In this document: in pieces, positions 25,654 to 36,959 of the stretch
How positions within the stretch are numbered: the first letter of the stretch is position 1
Layout of the letters: every line of letters starts with the position of its first letter
DNA from: Hydractinia symbiolongicarpus
Lineage: Eukaryota > Cnidaria > Hydrozoa > Anthoathecata > Hydractiniidae
Assembly (NCBI RefSeq): GCF_029227915.1
Contig: NC_079882.1
Coordinates: 1,364,001-1,428,000, forward strand
Length of the DNA stretch: 64,000 bases
Direction of reading: 5' to 3'
Translations under genes and position numbers: made by a program
Notes under the pieces: generated by a model
What the model saw: only the letters and a program-made list of their open reading frames with translations
Told to the model about the DNA's origin: nothing
Database searches by the model: none

Positions 25654-28320
25654 CTGAGTTCTGGCAATCACGTCAAATTAAGAAGAATGTTATTTCTTGG
25701 AGTCCAATTGTCTCACTTTCACATTCATAAGGTCACAGTCCATAATCAGTTCAATTTAGTCCCACAGTCAATCGTTTCACTGTTAAAGGCGATGCAACCT
25801 AGTAATATGAGAAAAATATCGCTAAATACATGTTGGTACGAATGTGTGACGCAACCGTTGTAACTTAAACGGATTGATACTGTTAGAAAGTCAATGAAAT
25901 GTAGTTCTTGAAGCTATCGCTTTTTCTTCAGCGCGCGATAACGGCTAGGATTGGCCCCACAGTAAAGAATGAATTACTTATATAAATTCTTAAATGAAGC
26001 GCTACCACAGCGCCCAGTGTAAACGCTAAGTTCAGGAAATCACGTCAAATTAAGAAGAATGTTATTTCTTGGAGTCCAATTGTCTCATTTATCACATTTA
26101 TCAGGTCACAGTTGAAAGTTAGTTCAATTAAGTCCCTCGGTCAATCGTTTCATTGTTAAAAGGCATACAATCTAGTTATACCTGAATAATATCAAGAAAT
26201 ATATGTTGGTAGGAATATGTGACCCAACCGTTGTAACTCAAACGGACTGACACCGTTATAAAGTCAATGAAAAGTAGTTTTTGAAACTGTCGCTATTTCT
26301 TCAGCGCGCGATAACGGCTAGGATTGGTCGGGCAGTAAAGAATGACTTATTTACCTAAACTTTTAGTTGAAGCGCTACCACAGCGGCCAGTGCAATCGCT
26401 GAGTTTCGGCAATCATGTCAAATTAAGAAGAATGTTATTTCTTGGAGTCCAATTGTCTCCTTTATGACATTTATCAGGTCACAGTCCAAAGTTAGTTCAA
26501 TTAAGTCCCACAGTCAATTGTTTCACTGTTAAAAGCGATGCAACCTAGTAATATCAGATAAATATCGCTAAATACATGTTGGTAGGAATATGTGACACAA
26601 CCGTTTTACCTCAAACGGACTGACACCGTTAGAAATTCAATGAAATGTAGTTTTTGAAACTGTCGCTATTTCTTCAGCGCGCGATAACGGCTAGAATTGG
26701 TCGCGCAGTAGAGAATGACTTATTTACCTAAATTTTTAAATGAAGCGCTACTACAGCACCCAGTGTAATCGCTGAGTTCCGGCAAACATCTCAAATTAAG
26801 AAGAATGTTATTTCTTGGAGTCCGATTTTGTCATTAATTACATTTATCAGGTCACAGTCCAAAGTTTGTTCAATTAAGTCTCACAGTCAATCGTTTCACT
26901 GTTAAAAGCGATGCAACCTAGTAATATCAGATAAATATCGCTAAATACATGTTGGTACGAATATGTGACCCAACCGTTGTAACTCAAACGGGCTGACACC
27001 GTTAGAAAGTCAATGAAATGTAGTTTTTGAAACTGTCGCTATTTCTTCAGCGCGCGATAACGGATAGGAATGGTCCCACAGTAAGGAACGATTTATTTAT
27101 CTAAATTTTTAAATGAAGCGCTACCACAGCGCCCAGTGTAATCGCTGAGTTCTGGCAATCACGTCAAATTAAGAAGAATGTTATTTCTTGGAGTCCAATT
27201 GTCTCACTTTCACATTTATAAGGTCACAGTCCATAATCAGTTCAATTTAGTCCCACAGTCAATCGTTTCACTGTTAAAGGCGATGCAACCTAGTAATATG
27301 AGAAAAATATCGCTAAATACATGTTGGTACGAACGTGTGACGCAACCGTTGTAACTTAAACGGATTGATACTGTTAGAAAGTCAATGAAATGTAGTTCTT
27401 GAAGCTATCGCTTTTTCTTCAGCGCGCGATAACGGCTAGGATTGGCCCCACAGTAAAGAATGAATTACTTATATAAATTCTTAAATGAAGCGCTTCCACA
27501 GCGCCCAGTGTAAACGCTGAGTTCCGGCAATCACGTCAAATTAAGAAGAATGTTATTTCTTGGAGTCCAATAGTCTCATTTATCACATTTATCAGGTCAC
27601 AGTTGAAAGTTAATTCAATTAAGTCCCTCAGTCAATCGTTTCATTGTTAAAAGGCATACAATCTAGTTATACCTGAATAATATCAAGAAATACATGTTGG
27701 TAGGAATATGTGACCCAAATGTTGTAACTCAAACGGACTGACACCGTTATAAAGTCAATGAAAAGTAGTTTTTGAAACTGTCGCTATTTCTTCAGCGCGC
27801 GATAACGGCTAGGATTGGTCGGGCAGTAAAGAATGACTTATTTACCTAAACTTTTAGTTGAAGCGCTACCACAGCGGCCAGTGCAATCGCTGAGTTTCGG
27901 CAATCATGTCAAATTAAGAAGAATGTTATTTCTTGGAGTCCAATTGTCTCCTTTATGACATTTATCAGGTCACAGTCCAAAGTTAGTTCAATTAAGTCCC
28001 ACAGTCAATTGTTTCACTGTTAAAAGCGATGCAACCTAGTAATATCAGATAAATATCGCTAAATACATGTTGGTAGGAATATGTGACACAACCGTTTTAC
28101 CTCAAACGGACTGACACCGTTAGAAATTCAATGAAATGTAGTTTTTGAAACTGTCGCTATTTCTTCAGCGCGCGATAACGGCTAGGATTGGTCGCGCAGT
28201 AGAGAATGACTTATTTACCTATACTTTTACTTGAAGCGCTACCACAGCGGCCAGTGCAATCGCTGAGTTTCGGCAATCATGTCACATTAAGAAGAATATT
28301 ATTTCTTGGAGTCCAATTGT
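24220..28320 (+). repeat. Four-unit higher-order repeat (1,491 bp), about 2.7 copies
   Basis: The word TCTCACTTTCACATT starts at 24220, 25711 and 27202, two equal steps of 1,491 bp. Other private words keep the same register: TTTTACCTCAAACGG at 25112, 26604 and 28095, and the unit type with GAA(T/C)GTGTGACGCAACC at about 24350, 25845 and 27341. The fourth unit varies between copies. Copy 2 carries a unit of the GCTACTACAGCACCC type at about 26750, whereas copy 1 has the GCTACCACAGCGCCC type there. The third copy fades out after about 28.3 kb into units with a different CTAACGGCTAGGATTTG type. Confidence 0.8.
26155..26205 (+). repeat. Variant box type I (GGCATACAATCTAG ... CAAGAAAT)
   Basis: At the place where most units read GCGATGCAACCTAGTAAT followed by ATATCGCTAAATAC, this unit has GGCATACAATCTAGTTATAC followed by CTGAATAATATCAAGAAATA. 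The difference is confined to about 40 bp, and the flanks are ordinary satellite. The same box occurs near 27653, 35503 and, as the slightly different CTAGTAATACCTG form, near 37717 and 61946. The form is too different to be drift from one neighbour and marks an older subfamily or a conversion tract. Confidence 0.7.
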
Positions 28321-29679
28321 CTCTTTATGACATTTATCAGGTCACAGTTCAAAGTTAGTTCAATTAAGCCCCACAGTCAATTGTTTCACTGTTAAAAGCG
28401 ATGGAACCTAGTAATATCAGATAGATATCGCTAAATACATGTTGGTAGGAATATGTGACACAACCGTTTTAACTCAAACGGACTGACACCGTTAGAAAGT
28501 CAATGAAATGTAGTTTTTGAAACTGTCGGTATTTCTTCAGCTCGCGCTAACGGCTAGGATTTGTCATACAGCAAAAAATGACTTTTTATCTTAATTTTTA
28601 ATTGAAGCGCTACAACAGCGCCCAGTGCAATCGCTGAGATTCGGCAATCATTTCAAATTAAGAAGAATGTTATTTCTTGGAGTCCAATTGTCTCACTTTC
28701 GCATTTATAAAATCACAGGTTATAATCAGTTCAATTAAGTCCCACAGTCAATCGTTTCATTGTTAAAAGCGATGCAACCTAGTAATATCAGATAAATATC
28801 GCTAAATACATGTTGGTACGAATATGTGACCAAACCGTTGCAACTCAAACGGACTGACACCGTTAGAAAGTCAATGAAATGTAGTTTTTGAAACTGTCGC
28901 TATTTCTTCAGCGCGCGATAACGGATAGGAATGGTCCCACAGTAAGGAACGATTTACTTACCTAAACTTTAATTGAAGCGCTACCACAGCGGCCAGTGCA
29001 ATCGCTGAGTTTCGGCAATCATGTCAAATTAAGAAGAATGTTATTTCTTGGAGTCCAATTGTCTCCTTTATGACATTTATCAGGTCACAGTCCAAAGTTA
29101 GTTCAATAAAGTCCCACAGTCAATTGTTTCACTGTTATAAGCGATGCAACCTAGTAATATCAGATAAATATCGCTAAATACATGTTGGTAGGAATATGTG
29201 ACGCAACCGTTTTCGCTCAAACGGACTGACACCGTTAGAAAGTCATTGAAATGTAGTTTTTGAAACTGTCGATATTTCTTCAGCGCGCGATAACGGCTAG
29301 GATTGGTCGCGCAGTAAAGAATGACTTTTTTACCTAATCTTTTAGTTGAAGCGCTACCACAGCGCCCAGTGCAATCGCTGAGTTTCGGCAATCATGTCAA
29401 ATTCAGAAGAATGTTATTTCTTGGAGTCCAATTGTCTCACCTTCACATTTATAAAGTCACAGTTTATAATCAGTTCAATTAAGTCCCACAGTCAATCGTT
29501 TCACTGTTAAAAGCCATACAAACAAGTAAAACCGGAACAATATCAAGAAATACATGTTGGTACAAATATGTGACTCAACCGTTGTAACTCAAACGGACTG
29601 ACACCGTTAGAAATTCAATTAAATGTAGTTTTTGAAACTGTCGCTATTTCTTCAGCGCGCGATAACGGCTAGGATTGGA

Positions 29680-31370
29680 CCCACATTAAAAAATGACTTT
29701 TTTATCTTAATTCTTAAATGAAGCGCTACCACAGCGGCCAGTGCAATCGCTGAGTTCCCTCAATCACGTCAAATTAAGAAGAATGATATTTCTTGGTGTC
29801 CAATTGTCTCATTTATTACATTCATCAGGTCACACTGCAAAGTTAGTTCAATTAAGTCCAACAGTCAATCGTTTCACTGTTAAAAGCGATGCAACCTAAT
29901 AATAACAGATAAATATCGCTAAACACATGTTGGTACGAATATGTAACCCAACCGTTGAAACTCAAACGGACTGACACCGTTAGAAAGTCAATGAAATGTA
30001 GTTTTTGAAACTGTCGCTATTTCTTCAGCGCACGATCACAGATAGGATTGGTTCCACAGTAAAGAATGACTTATTTATCTAAATTTTTAAATGAAGCGCT
30101 ACCACAGCGACCAGTGTAATCGCTGATTTCCAGCAATCACTTCAAATTAAGAAGAATGTTTTTTCTTGGAGTCCAATTGTCTCATTTATCACATTTATCA
30201 GGTCACAGTCCAAAGTTAGTTCAATTAAGTCTCACAGTCAATCGTTTCACTGTTAAAAGCGATGCAACCTAGTAATATCAGATAAATATCGCTAAGTACA
30301 TGTTGGTACGGATATGTGACCCAACCGTTGTAACTCAAACGGACTCACACCGTTAGAAAGTCAATGAAATGTAGTTTTTGAAACTGTCGCTATTTCTTCA
30401 GCGCGCGATAACGGATAGGAATGGTCCCACAGTAAGGAACGATTTATTTATCTAAATTTTTAAATGAAGCGCTACCACATCGCCCAGTGTAATCGCTGAT
30501 TTCCAGCAATCACTTCAAATTAAGAAGAATGTTTTTTCTTGGAGTCCAATTGTCTCATTTATCACATTTATCAGGTCACAGTCCAAAGTTAGTTCAATTA
30601 AGTCCCACACTCAATCGCTTCATTGTTAAAAGCCATGCAACCTAGTAATATCAGAAAAATTCGCCAAATACATGTTGGTACGAACATGTGACCCAGCCGT
30701 TGAAACTCGAACGGACTGACACCGTTAGAAAGTCAATGAAATGTAGTTTTTGAAACTGTCGCTATTTCTTCAGCGTGCGACAACGGCTAGGATTGGTCCC
30801 ACATTAAAAAAATGACTTTTTTATCTTAATTCTTAAATGAAGCGCTACCACAGCGGCCAGTGCAATCGCTGAGTTCCGTCAATCACGTCAAATTAAGAAG
30901 ATTGATATTTCTTGGTGTCCAATTGTCTCATTTATTACATTCATCAGGTCACACTGCAAAGTTAGTTCAATTAAGTCCAACAGTCAATCGTGTCACTGTT
31001 AAAAACGATGCAACCTAATAATAACAGATAAATATCGCTAAACACATGTTGGTACGAATATGTAACCCAACCGTTGAAACTCAAACGGACTGACACCGTT
31101 AGAAAGTCAATGAAATGTAGTTTTTGAAACTGTCGCTATTTCTTCAGCGCACGATAACAGATAGGATTGGTTCCACAGTAAAGAATGACTTATTTATCTA
31201 AATTTTTAAATAAAGCGCTACCACAGCGACCAGTGTAATCGCTGATTTCCAGCAATAACTTCAAATTAAGAAGAATGTTTTTTCTTGGAGTCCAATTGTC
31301 TCATTTATCACATTTATCAGGTCACAGTCCAAAGTTAGTTCAATTAAGTCCCACACTCAATCGCTTCATT
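29680..31370 (+). repeat. Three-unit repeat (1,119 bp period), about 1.5 copies
   Basis: The private combination AACACATGTTGGTACG plus ATGTAACCCAACCG occurs at 29941 and again at 31060, exactly 1,119 bp (3 x 373) later. Flanking variants agree, including TCTTAATTCTTAAATG and TTCTTGGTGTCCAATTG upstream and CAGCGCACGAT downstream. The last is a CpG-depleted form of the normal CAGCGCGCGAT core. Confidence 0.8.
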
Positions 31371-31419
31371 GTTAAAAGCGACCCAACATAGTAATCTCAG
31401 AAAAATATCGCTAAATACA

Positions 31420-33319
31420 TGTTGGTACCAATAGGTGACCCAAGCGTTGTAACTCAAACGGACTGACACCGTTACAAAGTCAATGAAATGTAGTTTTTGA
31501 AACTGTCGCTATTTCTACAGCGCGCGATATCGGCTAGGATTGGTCCACAGTAAAAAATGACTTATTAATCTAAATTTTTAAATGAACTCCTACCACAGCG
31601 CTCAGTGTAATCGATGAGTTCCGGCAATCATGTCAAATTAAGAAGAATGTTATTTCTTGGAGTCCAATTGTCTCATTTATCACATTTATCATGTCACTGT
31701 CCAAAGTTAGTTCAATTAAGTCCCACAGTCAATCGTTTCAATGTTAAAAGCGATGCAACCTAGTAATATCAGAAAAATATGGCTAAATACATGTTGGTAC
31801 GAATATATGACACAACCGTTGTAACTTAAACGGACTGACACCGTTAGAATTTTAATGAAATATAGTTTTTGAAACTGTCGCTATCTCTTCAGCGCGCGAT
31901 AACGGCTAGGAATGGTCCCACAGTAAAAAAATGACTTTTTTACCTAAACTTTTAAATGAACCGCTACCACAGCGCTCAGTGTAATCGCTGAGTTCCGGCA
32001 ATCACGTCAAGTTAAGAAGAATGTTATTTCTTGGAGTCCAATTGTCTCATTTATCACATTTATCAGGTCACAGTCCAAAGTTAGTTCAATTAAGTCCCAC
32101 AGTCAATCGTTTTATTGTTAAAAGCGATGCAACCTAGTAATATCAGAAAAATATGGCTAAATACATGTTGGTACGAATATATGACACAACCGTTGTAACT
32201 TAAACGGACTGACACCGTTAGAATTTCAATGAAATGTAGTTTTTGAAACTGTCGCTATCTCTTCAGCGCGCGATAACGGCTAGGAATGGTCCCACAGTAA
32301 AAAAATGACTTTTTTACCTAAACTTTTAAATGAACCGCTACCACAGCGCTCAGTGTAATCGCTGAGTTCCGGCAATCACGTCAAGTTAAGAAGAATGTTA
32401 TTTCTTGGAGTCCAATTGTCTCATTTATCACATTTATCAGGTCACAGTCCAAAGTTAGTTCAATTAAGTCCCACAGTCAATCGTTTCATGGTTAAAAGCG
32501 ATGCAACCTAATAATATCAGAAAAATATTGCTAAATAGATGTTGGTACCAATAGGTGACCCAAGCGTTGTAACTCCAACGGACTGACACCGTTACAAAGT
32601 CAATGAAATGTAGTTTTTGAAACTGTCGCTATTTCTACAGCGCGCGATACCGGCTAGGATTGGTCCACAGTAAAAAATGACTTATTAATCTAAATTTTTA
32701 AATGAACCCCTACCACAGCGCTCAGTGTAATCGATGAGTTCCGGCAATCATGTCAAATTAAGAAGAATGTTATTTCTTGGAGTCCAATTGTCTCATTTAT
32801 CACATTTATCATGTCACTGTCCAAAGTTAGTTCAATTAAGTCCCACAGTCAATCGTTTCATTGTTAAAAGCGATGCAACCTAGTAATATCAGAAAAATAT
32901 GGCTAAATACATGTTGGTACGAATATATGACACAACCGTTGTAATTTAAACGGACTGACACCGTTAGAATTTTAATGAAATGTAGTTTTTGAAACTGTCG
33001 CTATCTCTTCAGCGCGCGATAACGGCTAGGAATGGTCCCACAGTAAAAAAATGACTTTTTTACCTAAACTTTTAAATGAACCGCTACCACAGCGCTCAGT
33101 GTAATCGCTGAGTTCCGGCAATCACGTCAAGTTAAGAAGAATGTTATTTCTTGGAGTCCAATTGTCTCATTTATCACATTTATCAGGTCACAGTCCAAAT
33201 TTAGTTCAATTAAGTCCCACAGTCAATCGTTTTATTGTTAAAAGCGATGCAACCTAGTAATATCAGAAAAATATGGCTAAATACATGTTGGTACGAATAT
33301 ATGACACAACCGTTGTAAC
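31420..33319 (+). repeat. Three-unit repeat (about 1,130 bp period) ending at the island
   Basis: CAAGCGTTGTAACTC occurs at 31441 and 32571, 1,130 bp apart, with the TTTCTACAGCGCGCGATA variant following both. In between are two near-identical units with ATGGCTAAATAC and ATATATGACACAACCG, and the pattern restarts at about 32.9 kb until the array is cut off at 33319. The period exceeds 3 x 373 because some units have longer A-runs before ATGACTTTT. Related CAAGCGTTG units reappear beyond the island at 38901. Confidence 0.75.
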
Positions 33320-33519
33320 AGATATTTGGAAAGTTTTTCTCACGAAAAGTTTCTCTGAATAAAATATGTACCAAGATCAATTGATTTCACATGACAGAAA
33401 CCTTTATAACGTCAAGTTCCTCAAAGTTTTTTTATATTTTACAGTAAATATATAGTCCTTTTATCATTAGTTTTTAAACCATGTTTTACATTATATATAT
33501 ACTGTTATTTTATGGATCA

Positions 33520-33808
33520 AAGTGCATTGCTGATTTTATCACAAACAATTTTTGATTTAACTGATGAAGTCACATGTGCTTGTAGACCACAAGACTGTAG
33601 AACCATTATCATAGACAACGTATCCACATGATAGAACTATCGTATGATTTAAAACCAATGCATCAAACACTTCGTTATTAGGTTCATTCATTGTACACAC
33701 AAAACAAACGAAGGACAACCTGAAAAAATATATAGCCTGCTTTATAAAATTCTGCAGTGTCAAAGTGATGAAAAATGTGATACAAAAACAGAAAGCAGCA
33801 ATGCACTT
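33520..33808. repeat. 13-bp inverted repeat inside the island (possible foldback/MITE remnant)
   Basis: AAGTGCATTGCTG at 33520-33532 is the exact reverse complement of CAGCAATGCACTT at 33796-33808, with 263 bp between the arms. Weaker similarity continues on both sides: ATCACA follows the left core and the complementary TGTGAT lies near 33777, and AT-rich flanks are partly complementary outwards. This resembles the decayed ends of a small non-autonomous foldback element, but no target duplication or transposase was found. A chance match of 13 bp in 1 kb is unlikely but possible. Confidence 0.5.
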
Positions 33809-33929
33809 GTCTCACTTTAAACTTTATATGTATATGGCTTAAACAAATAAATATAAAGCCATAATATATTATATTATATGTTTTTAAATATGTTTAGGCT
33901 GGTTTTAAAATTGGCTGTTCTTGTTTTTA

Positions 33930-33944
33930 TACCTTAAAAAGGTA
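33930..33944. other. Small perfect hairpin
   Basis: TACCTT (33930-33935) pairs with AAGGTA (33939-33944) around a three-base loop. It has no downstream T-run and lies in non-coding AT-rich DNA, so there is no reason to call it a terminator. Confidence 0.5.
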
Positions 33945-33950
33945 AAGATA

Positions 33951-34032
33951 TAGCTAGCTAGCTATAGCTAGGTTTTGTGACAATTTCTTACATTTGATCT
34001 CAAATTTAATAGCTTACTGTGTAGCTAGCTAG
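33951..34032. repeat. TAGC/AGCT short tandem tracts
   Basis: TAGCTAGCTAGCTATAGCTA occupies 33951-33970 and a second TAGCTAGCTAG lies at 34022-34032. These are short self-complementary microsatellite tracts, found only in the island and never in the satellite. They may reflect the simple-sequence bias of the host genome. Confidence 0.75.
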
Positions 34033-34377
34033 GAAAGATGAGCCCTCCAAAATATTAATTTACGGCCCAACTAGTACTTGTAAACAGCATTTAGTATAGA
34101 TATATGGCAATGGCAAGCATCTATCTGGCATTACAAAAAACAGGATGTATACAATGTTCAAAGAAAAGAAAGAGAAGAAGGGGTTAAAACAGTGATACAT
34201 TCACTTCTTCTTTCCCAGCACAATAATACTATTTTTATCCATTGGCAGCTTGTTTTGAAATTCTTGCGTTAGTATAGAAATTTCACAGACCGGAATTTAA
34301 CAGCAGAATATTGCGCGTTGCCTCACGAATGTTTCAAACATAAAATGCAGACCGACTCGCACCTTAATATCATCGAG

Positions 34378-34920
34378 AAGTGAGACAATTGGACTCCAAG
34401 AAATAACATTCTTCTTAATTTGAAATGTTTGCGAAACTCAGCCATTACACTGGGCGCTGTGGTAGCGGTTCATTTAAAAATTTAGATTAATAAGTCATTT
34501 TTTATTGTGGGACCAATCCTAGCCGTTATCGCGCGTTGAAAAAATAGCGACCGTTTCAAAAACTACATTTCATTGACTTTCTAACGGTATCAATCCGCTT
34601 CAGTTACAACGGTTGCGTCACATATTCGTACCAACATCTATTTAGCAATATTTTTCTCATATTACTAGGTTGCATCGCTTTTAACAGTTAAACGATTGAC
34701 TGTGGGACTAAATTGAACTGATTATGGACTGTGACCTTATAAATGTTAAAGTGAGACAATTGGACTCCACGAAATAACATTCTTCTTAATTTGAAATGTT
34801 TGCGAAACTCAGCCATTACACTGGGCGCTGTGGTAGCAGTTCATTTAAAAATTTAGATTAATAAGTCATTTTTTATTGTGGGACCAATCCTATCCGTTAT
34901 CGCGCGCTGACGAAATAGCG
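34378..34920 (-). repeat. Inverted satellite segment (about 1.5 units)
   Basis: The same 373-bp family on the opposite strand. AAGTGAGACAATTGGACTCC at 34378 is the reverse complement of the GGAGTCCAATTGTCTCACTT part of the unit, and it recurs at 34749, 371 bp on. The segment ends in GAAATAGCGACAG, where the expected continuation would be TTTCAAAAACT. Instead the + strand array resumes with ACAGTAAAGAATGATTC. Its closest + strand relatives by shared variants are units near 39.4-42.8 kb, which have GAACCGCTACCAC and GGCAAACATTTC. One unit has TGACGAAATAG in place of TGAAGAAATAG. Confidence 0.93.
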
Positions 34921-34925
34921 ACAGT
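34921..34925. other. Inversion junction with 5-bp overlap (ACAGT)
   Basis: The bases ACAGT can be read as the end of the - strand unit (GCGACAGTTTC) or as the start of the resumed + strand unit (CCCACAGTAAAG). Such microhomology is what end-joining or template switching leaves at a rearrangement breakpoint. The two sides come from different phases of the 373-bp unit, so this is not equal homologous exchange. Confidence 0.8.
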
Positions 34926-36959
34926 AAAGAATGATTCATTTATCTAAATTTTTAAATGAAGCGCTACCACAGCGCCCAGTGTAATGGCTGAGTTTCGGCA
35001 ATCATTTCAAATTAAGAAGAATATTATTTCTTGGAGTCCAATTGTCTCACTTTCACATTTATAAGGTCACAGTCCATAATCAGTTCAATTTAGTCCCACA
35101 GTCAATGGTTTCACTGTTAAAAGCGATGAAACCTAGTAATATGAGAAAAATATCGCTAAATACATGTTGGTGCGAATATGTGACGCAACCGTTGTAACTG
35201 AAGCGGATTGATACCGTTAGAAAGTCAATGAAATGTAGTTTTTCAAACTATCGCTATTTCTTCAGCGTGCGATAACGGCTAGGATTGGTTCCACAGTAAA
35301 GAATGACTTTTTTATCTAAACTTTTAAATGAAGCGCTTCCGCAGCGCCCAGTGTAATCGCTGTGTTCCGGCAATCACGTCAAATTAAGAAGAATGTTATT
35401 TCTTGGAGTCCAATTGTCTCATTTATCACATTTATCAGGTCACAGTTGAAAGTTAGTTCAATTAAGTCCCTCAGTCAATCGTTTCATTGTTGAAAGGCAT
35501 ACAATCTAGTTATACCTGAATAATATCAAGAAATACATGTTGGTACAAATATGTGACTCAACCGTTGTAACTCAAACGGACTGACACCGTTAGAAATTTA
35601 ATGAAATGTAGTTTTTGAAACTGTCGCAATTTCTTTAGCGCGCAATAACAGCTAGGATTGGTCCCACATTAAAAAAATTACTTTTTTTATCTTAATTCTT
35701 AAATAAAGCGCTACCACAGCGCCCAGTGCAATCGCTGAGATTCGGCAATCATTTCAAATTATGAAGAATGTTATTTCTTGGAGTCCAATTGTCTCACTTT
35801 CGCATTTATAAAATCACAGTTTATAATCAGTTCAATTAAGTCCCACAGTCAATCGTTTCATTGTTAAAAGCGATGCAACCTAGTAATATCAGATAAATAT
35901 CGCTAAATACATGTTGGTACGAATATGTGACCCAACCGTTGTAACTCAAACGGACTGACACCGTTAGAAAGTCAATGAATTGTAGTTTTTGAAACTGTCG
36001 CTATTTCTTCAGCGCGCGATAACGGATAGGAATGGTCCCACAGTAAGGAACAATTTATTTACCTAAACTTTAATTGAAGCGCTACCACAGCGGCCAGTGC
36101 AATCGCTGAGTTTCGGCAATCATGTCAAATTAAGAAGAATGTTATTTCTTGGAGTCCAATTGTCTCTTTTATGACATTCATCAGGTCACAGTCCAAAGTT
36201 AGTTCAATTAAGTCCCACAGTCAATTGTTTCACTGTTATAAGCGATGCAACCTAGTAATATCAGATAAATATCGCTAAATACATGTTGGTAGGAATATGT
36301 GACGCAACCGTTTTCCCTCAAACGGACTGACACCGTTAGAAAGTCATTGAAATGTAGTTTTTGAAACTGTCGCTATTTTTTCAGCGCGCGATAACGGCTA
36401 GGATTGGTCGCGCAGTAAAGAATGACTTTTTTACCTAAACTTTTAGTTGAAGCGCTACCACAGCGGCCAGTGCAATCGCTGAGTTTCGGCAATCATGTCA
36501 AATTAAGAAGAATATTATTTTTTGGAGTCCAATTGTCTCTTTATGACATTTATCAGGTCACAGTCCAAAGTTAGTTCAATTAAGTCCCACAGTCAATTGT
36601 TTCACTGTTAAAAGCGATGCAACCTAGTAATATCAGATAAATATCGCTAAATACATGTTGGTAGGAATATGTGACACAACCGTTTTAACTCAAACAGACT
36701 GACACCGTTAGAAAGTCAATGAAATGTAGTTTTTGAAACTGTCGAGATTTCTTCAGCTCGCGCTAACGGCTAGGATTTGTCATACAGCAAAAAATGACTT
36801 TTTATCTTAATTTTTAATTGAAGCGCTACAACAGCGCCCAGTGCAATCGCTGAGATTCGGCAATCATTTCAAATTAAGAAGAATGTTATTTCTTGGAGTC
36901 CATTTGTCTCACTTTCGCATTTATAAAGTCACAGTTTATAATCAGTTCAATTAAGTCCC

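Larger units (their letters stand above)
1..33319 (+). repeat. 373-bp satellite array, left block (about 89 units)
   Basis: Head-to-tail tandem array. The landmark word GTGAC(C/G)CAACCGTTG recurs at 33, 407, 779, 1153, 1526 and 1899, giving steps of 372-374 bp, and continues at that spacing to the end of the block. Units differ by scattered substitutions and 1-3 bp indels and fall into several recognisable types, so the array is diverged but still clearly one family. All six frames are broken by frequent stops and I see no transposable element inside it. The block stops abruptly at 33319, nine bases into the CCGTTGTAAC landmark, where unrelated sequence begins. The family is not one I recognise by name. 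Arrays of this length and purity are typical of eukaryotic heterochromatin; placing it at a centromere or subtelomere is inference only. Confidence 0.97.
33320..34377. other. Non-satellite island (1,058 bp, AT-rich, no gene seen)
   Basis: The only sequence in the window unrelated to the satellite. It is AT-rich, with TATATATATAC near 33491-33502, a 10-bp TAATATATTA palindrome at 33862-33871, and TAGC/AGCT tracts at 33951-33970 and 34022-34032. It contains a 13-bp inverted repeat (33520-33532 and 33796-33808) and a 6-bp-stem hairpin at 33930-33944. The longest open frame is 68 codons on the - strand (33557-33763). It has no recognisable domain and I do not call it a gene. No terminal inverted repeat or target-site duplication is visible at the island's edges. 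The left satellite edge points into it on the + strand and the right edge is satellite on the - strand. It could be an old transposable-element remnant, ordinary single-copy DNA caught in the array, or part of an inverted segment. Confidence 0.85.

Noticed and set aside
29098-29391. 97-codon open frame on the - strand, with a relative at 2718-2915
   Set aside because: Both are readings of the same part of the satellite unit. Substitutions and indels between units destroy the frame in nearly all copies, so there is no sign of coding selection.
1-33319. CRISPR-like array
   Set aside because: The repeating unit is 373 bp with no alternation of short conserved repeats and unique spacers, and no cas genes are present.
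33557-33763. 68-codon open frame on the - strand in the island
   Set aside because: Short, with no recognisable domain and no supporting promoter or splice context. It lies in AT-rich DNA between inverted-repeat arms, and a frame of this length is expected by chance in 1 kb.
33320-34377. Retrotransposon or LTR insertion
   Set aside because: No long direct repeats at the ends, no poly-A tail next to a boundary, no target-site duplication and no reverse-transcriptase-like frame were found.
34378-34920. Simple inversion of 33320-34920
   Set aside because: Turning the segment round would still leave about 60 bp of the unit missing on the left and the island between mismatched unit phases on the right, so at least one further event is needed.
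36750-36790. Promoter-like or regulatory reading of the CTCGCGCTAACGGCTAGG variant
   Set aside because: It is a sequence variant of the normal CpG core, shared with other units (28538, 50158, 52026), with no associated transcript or gene.
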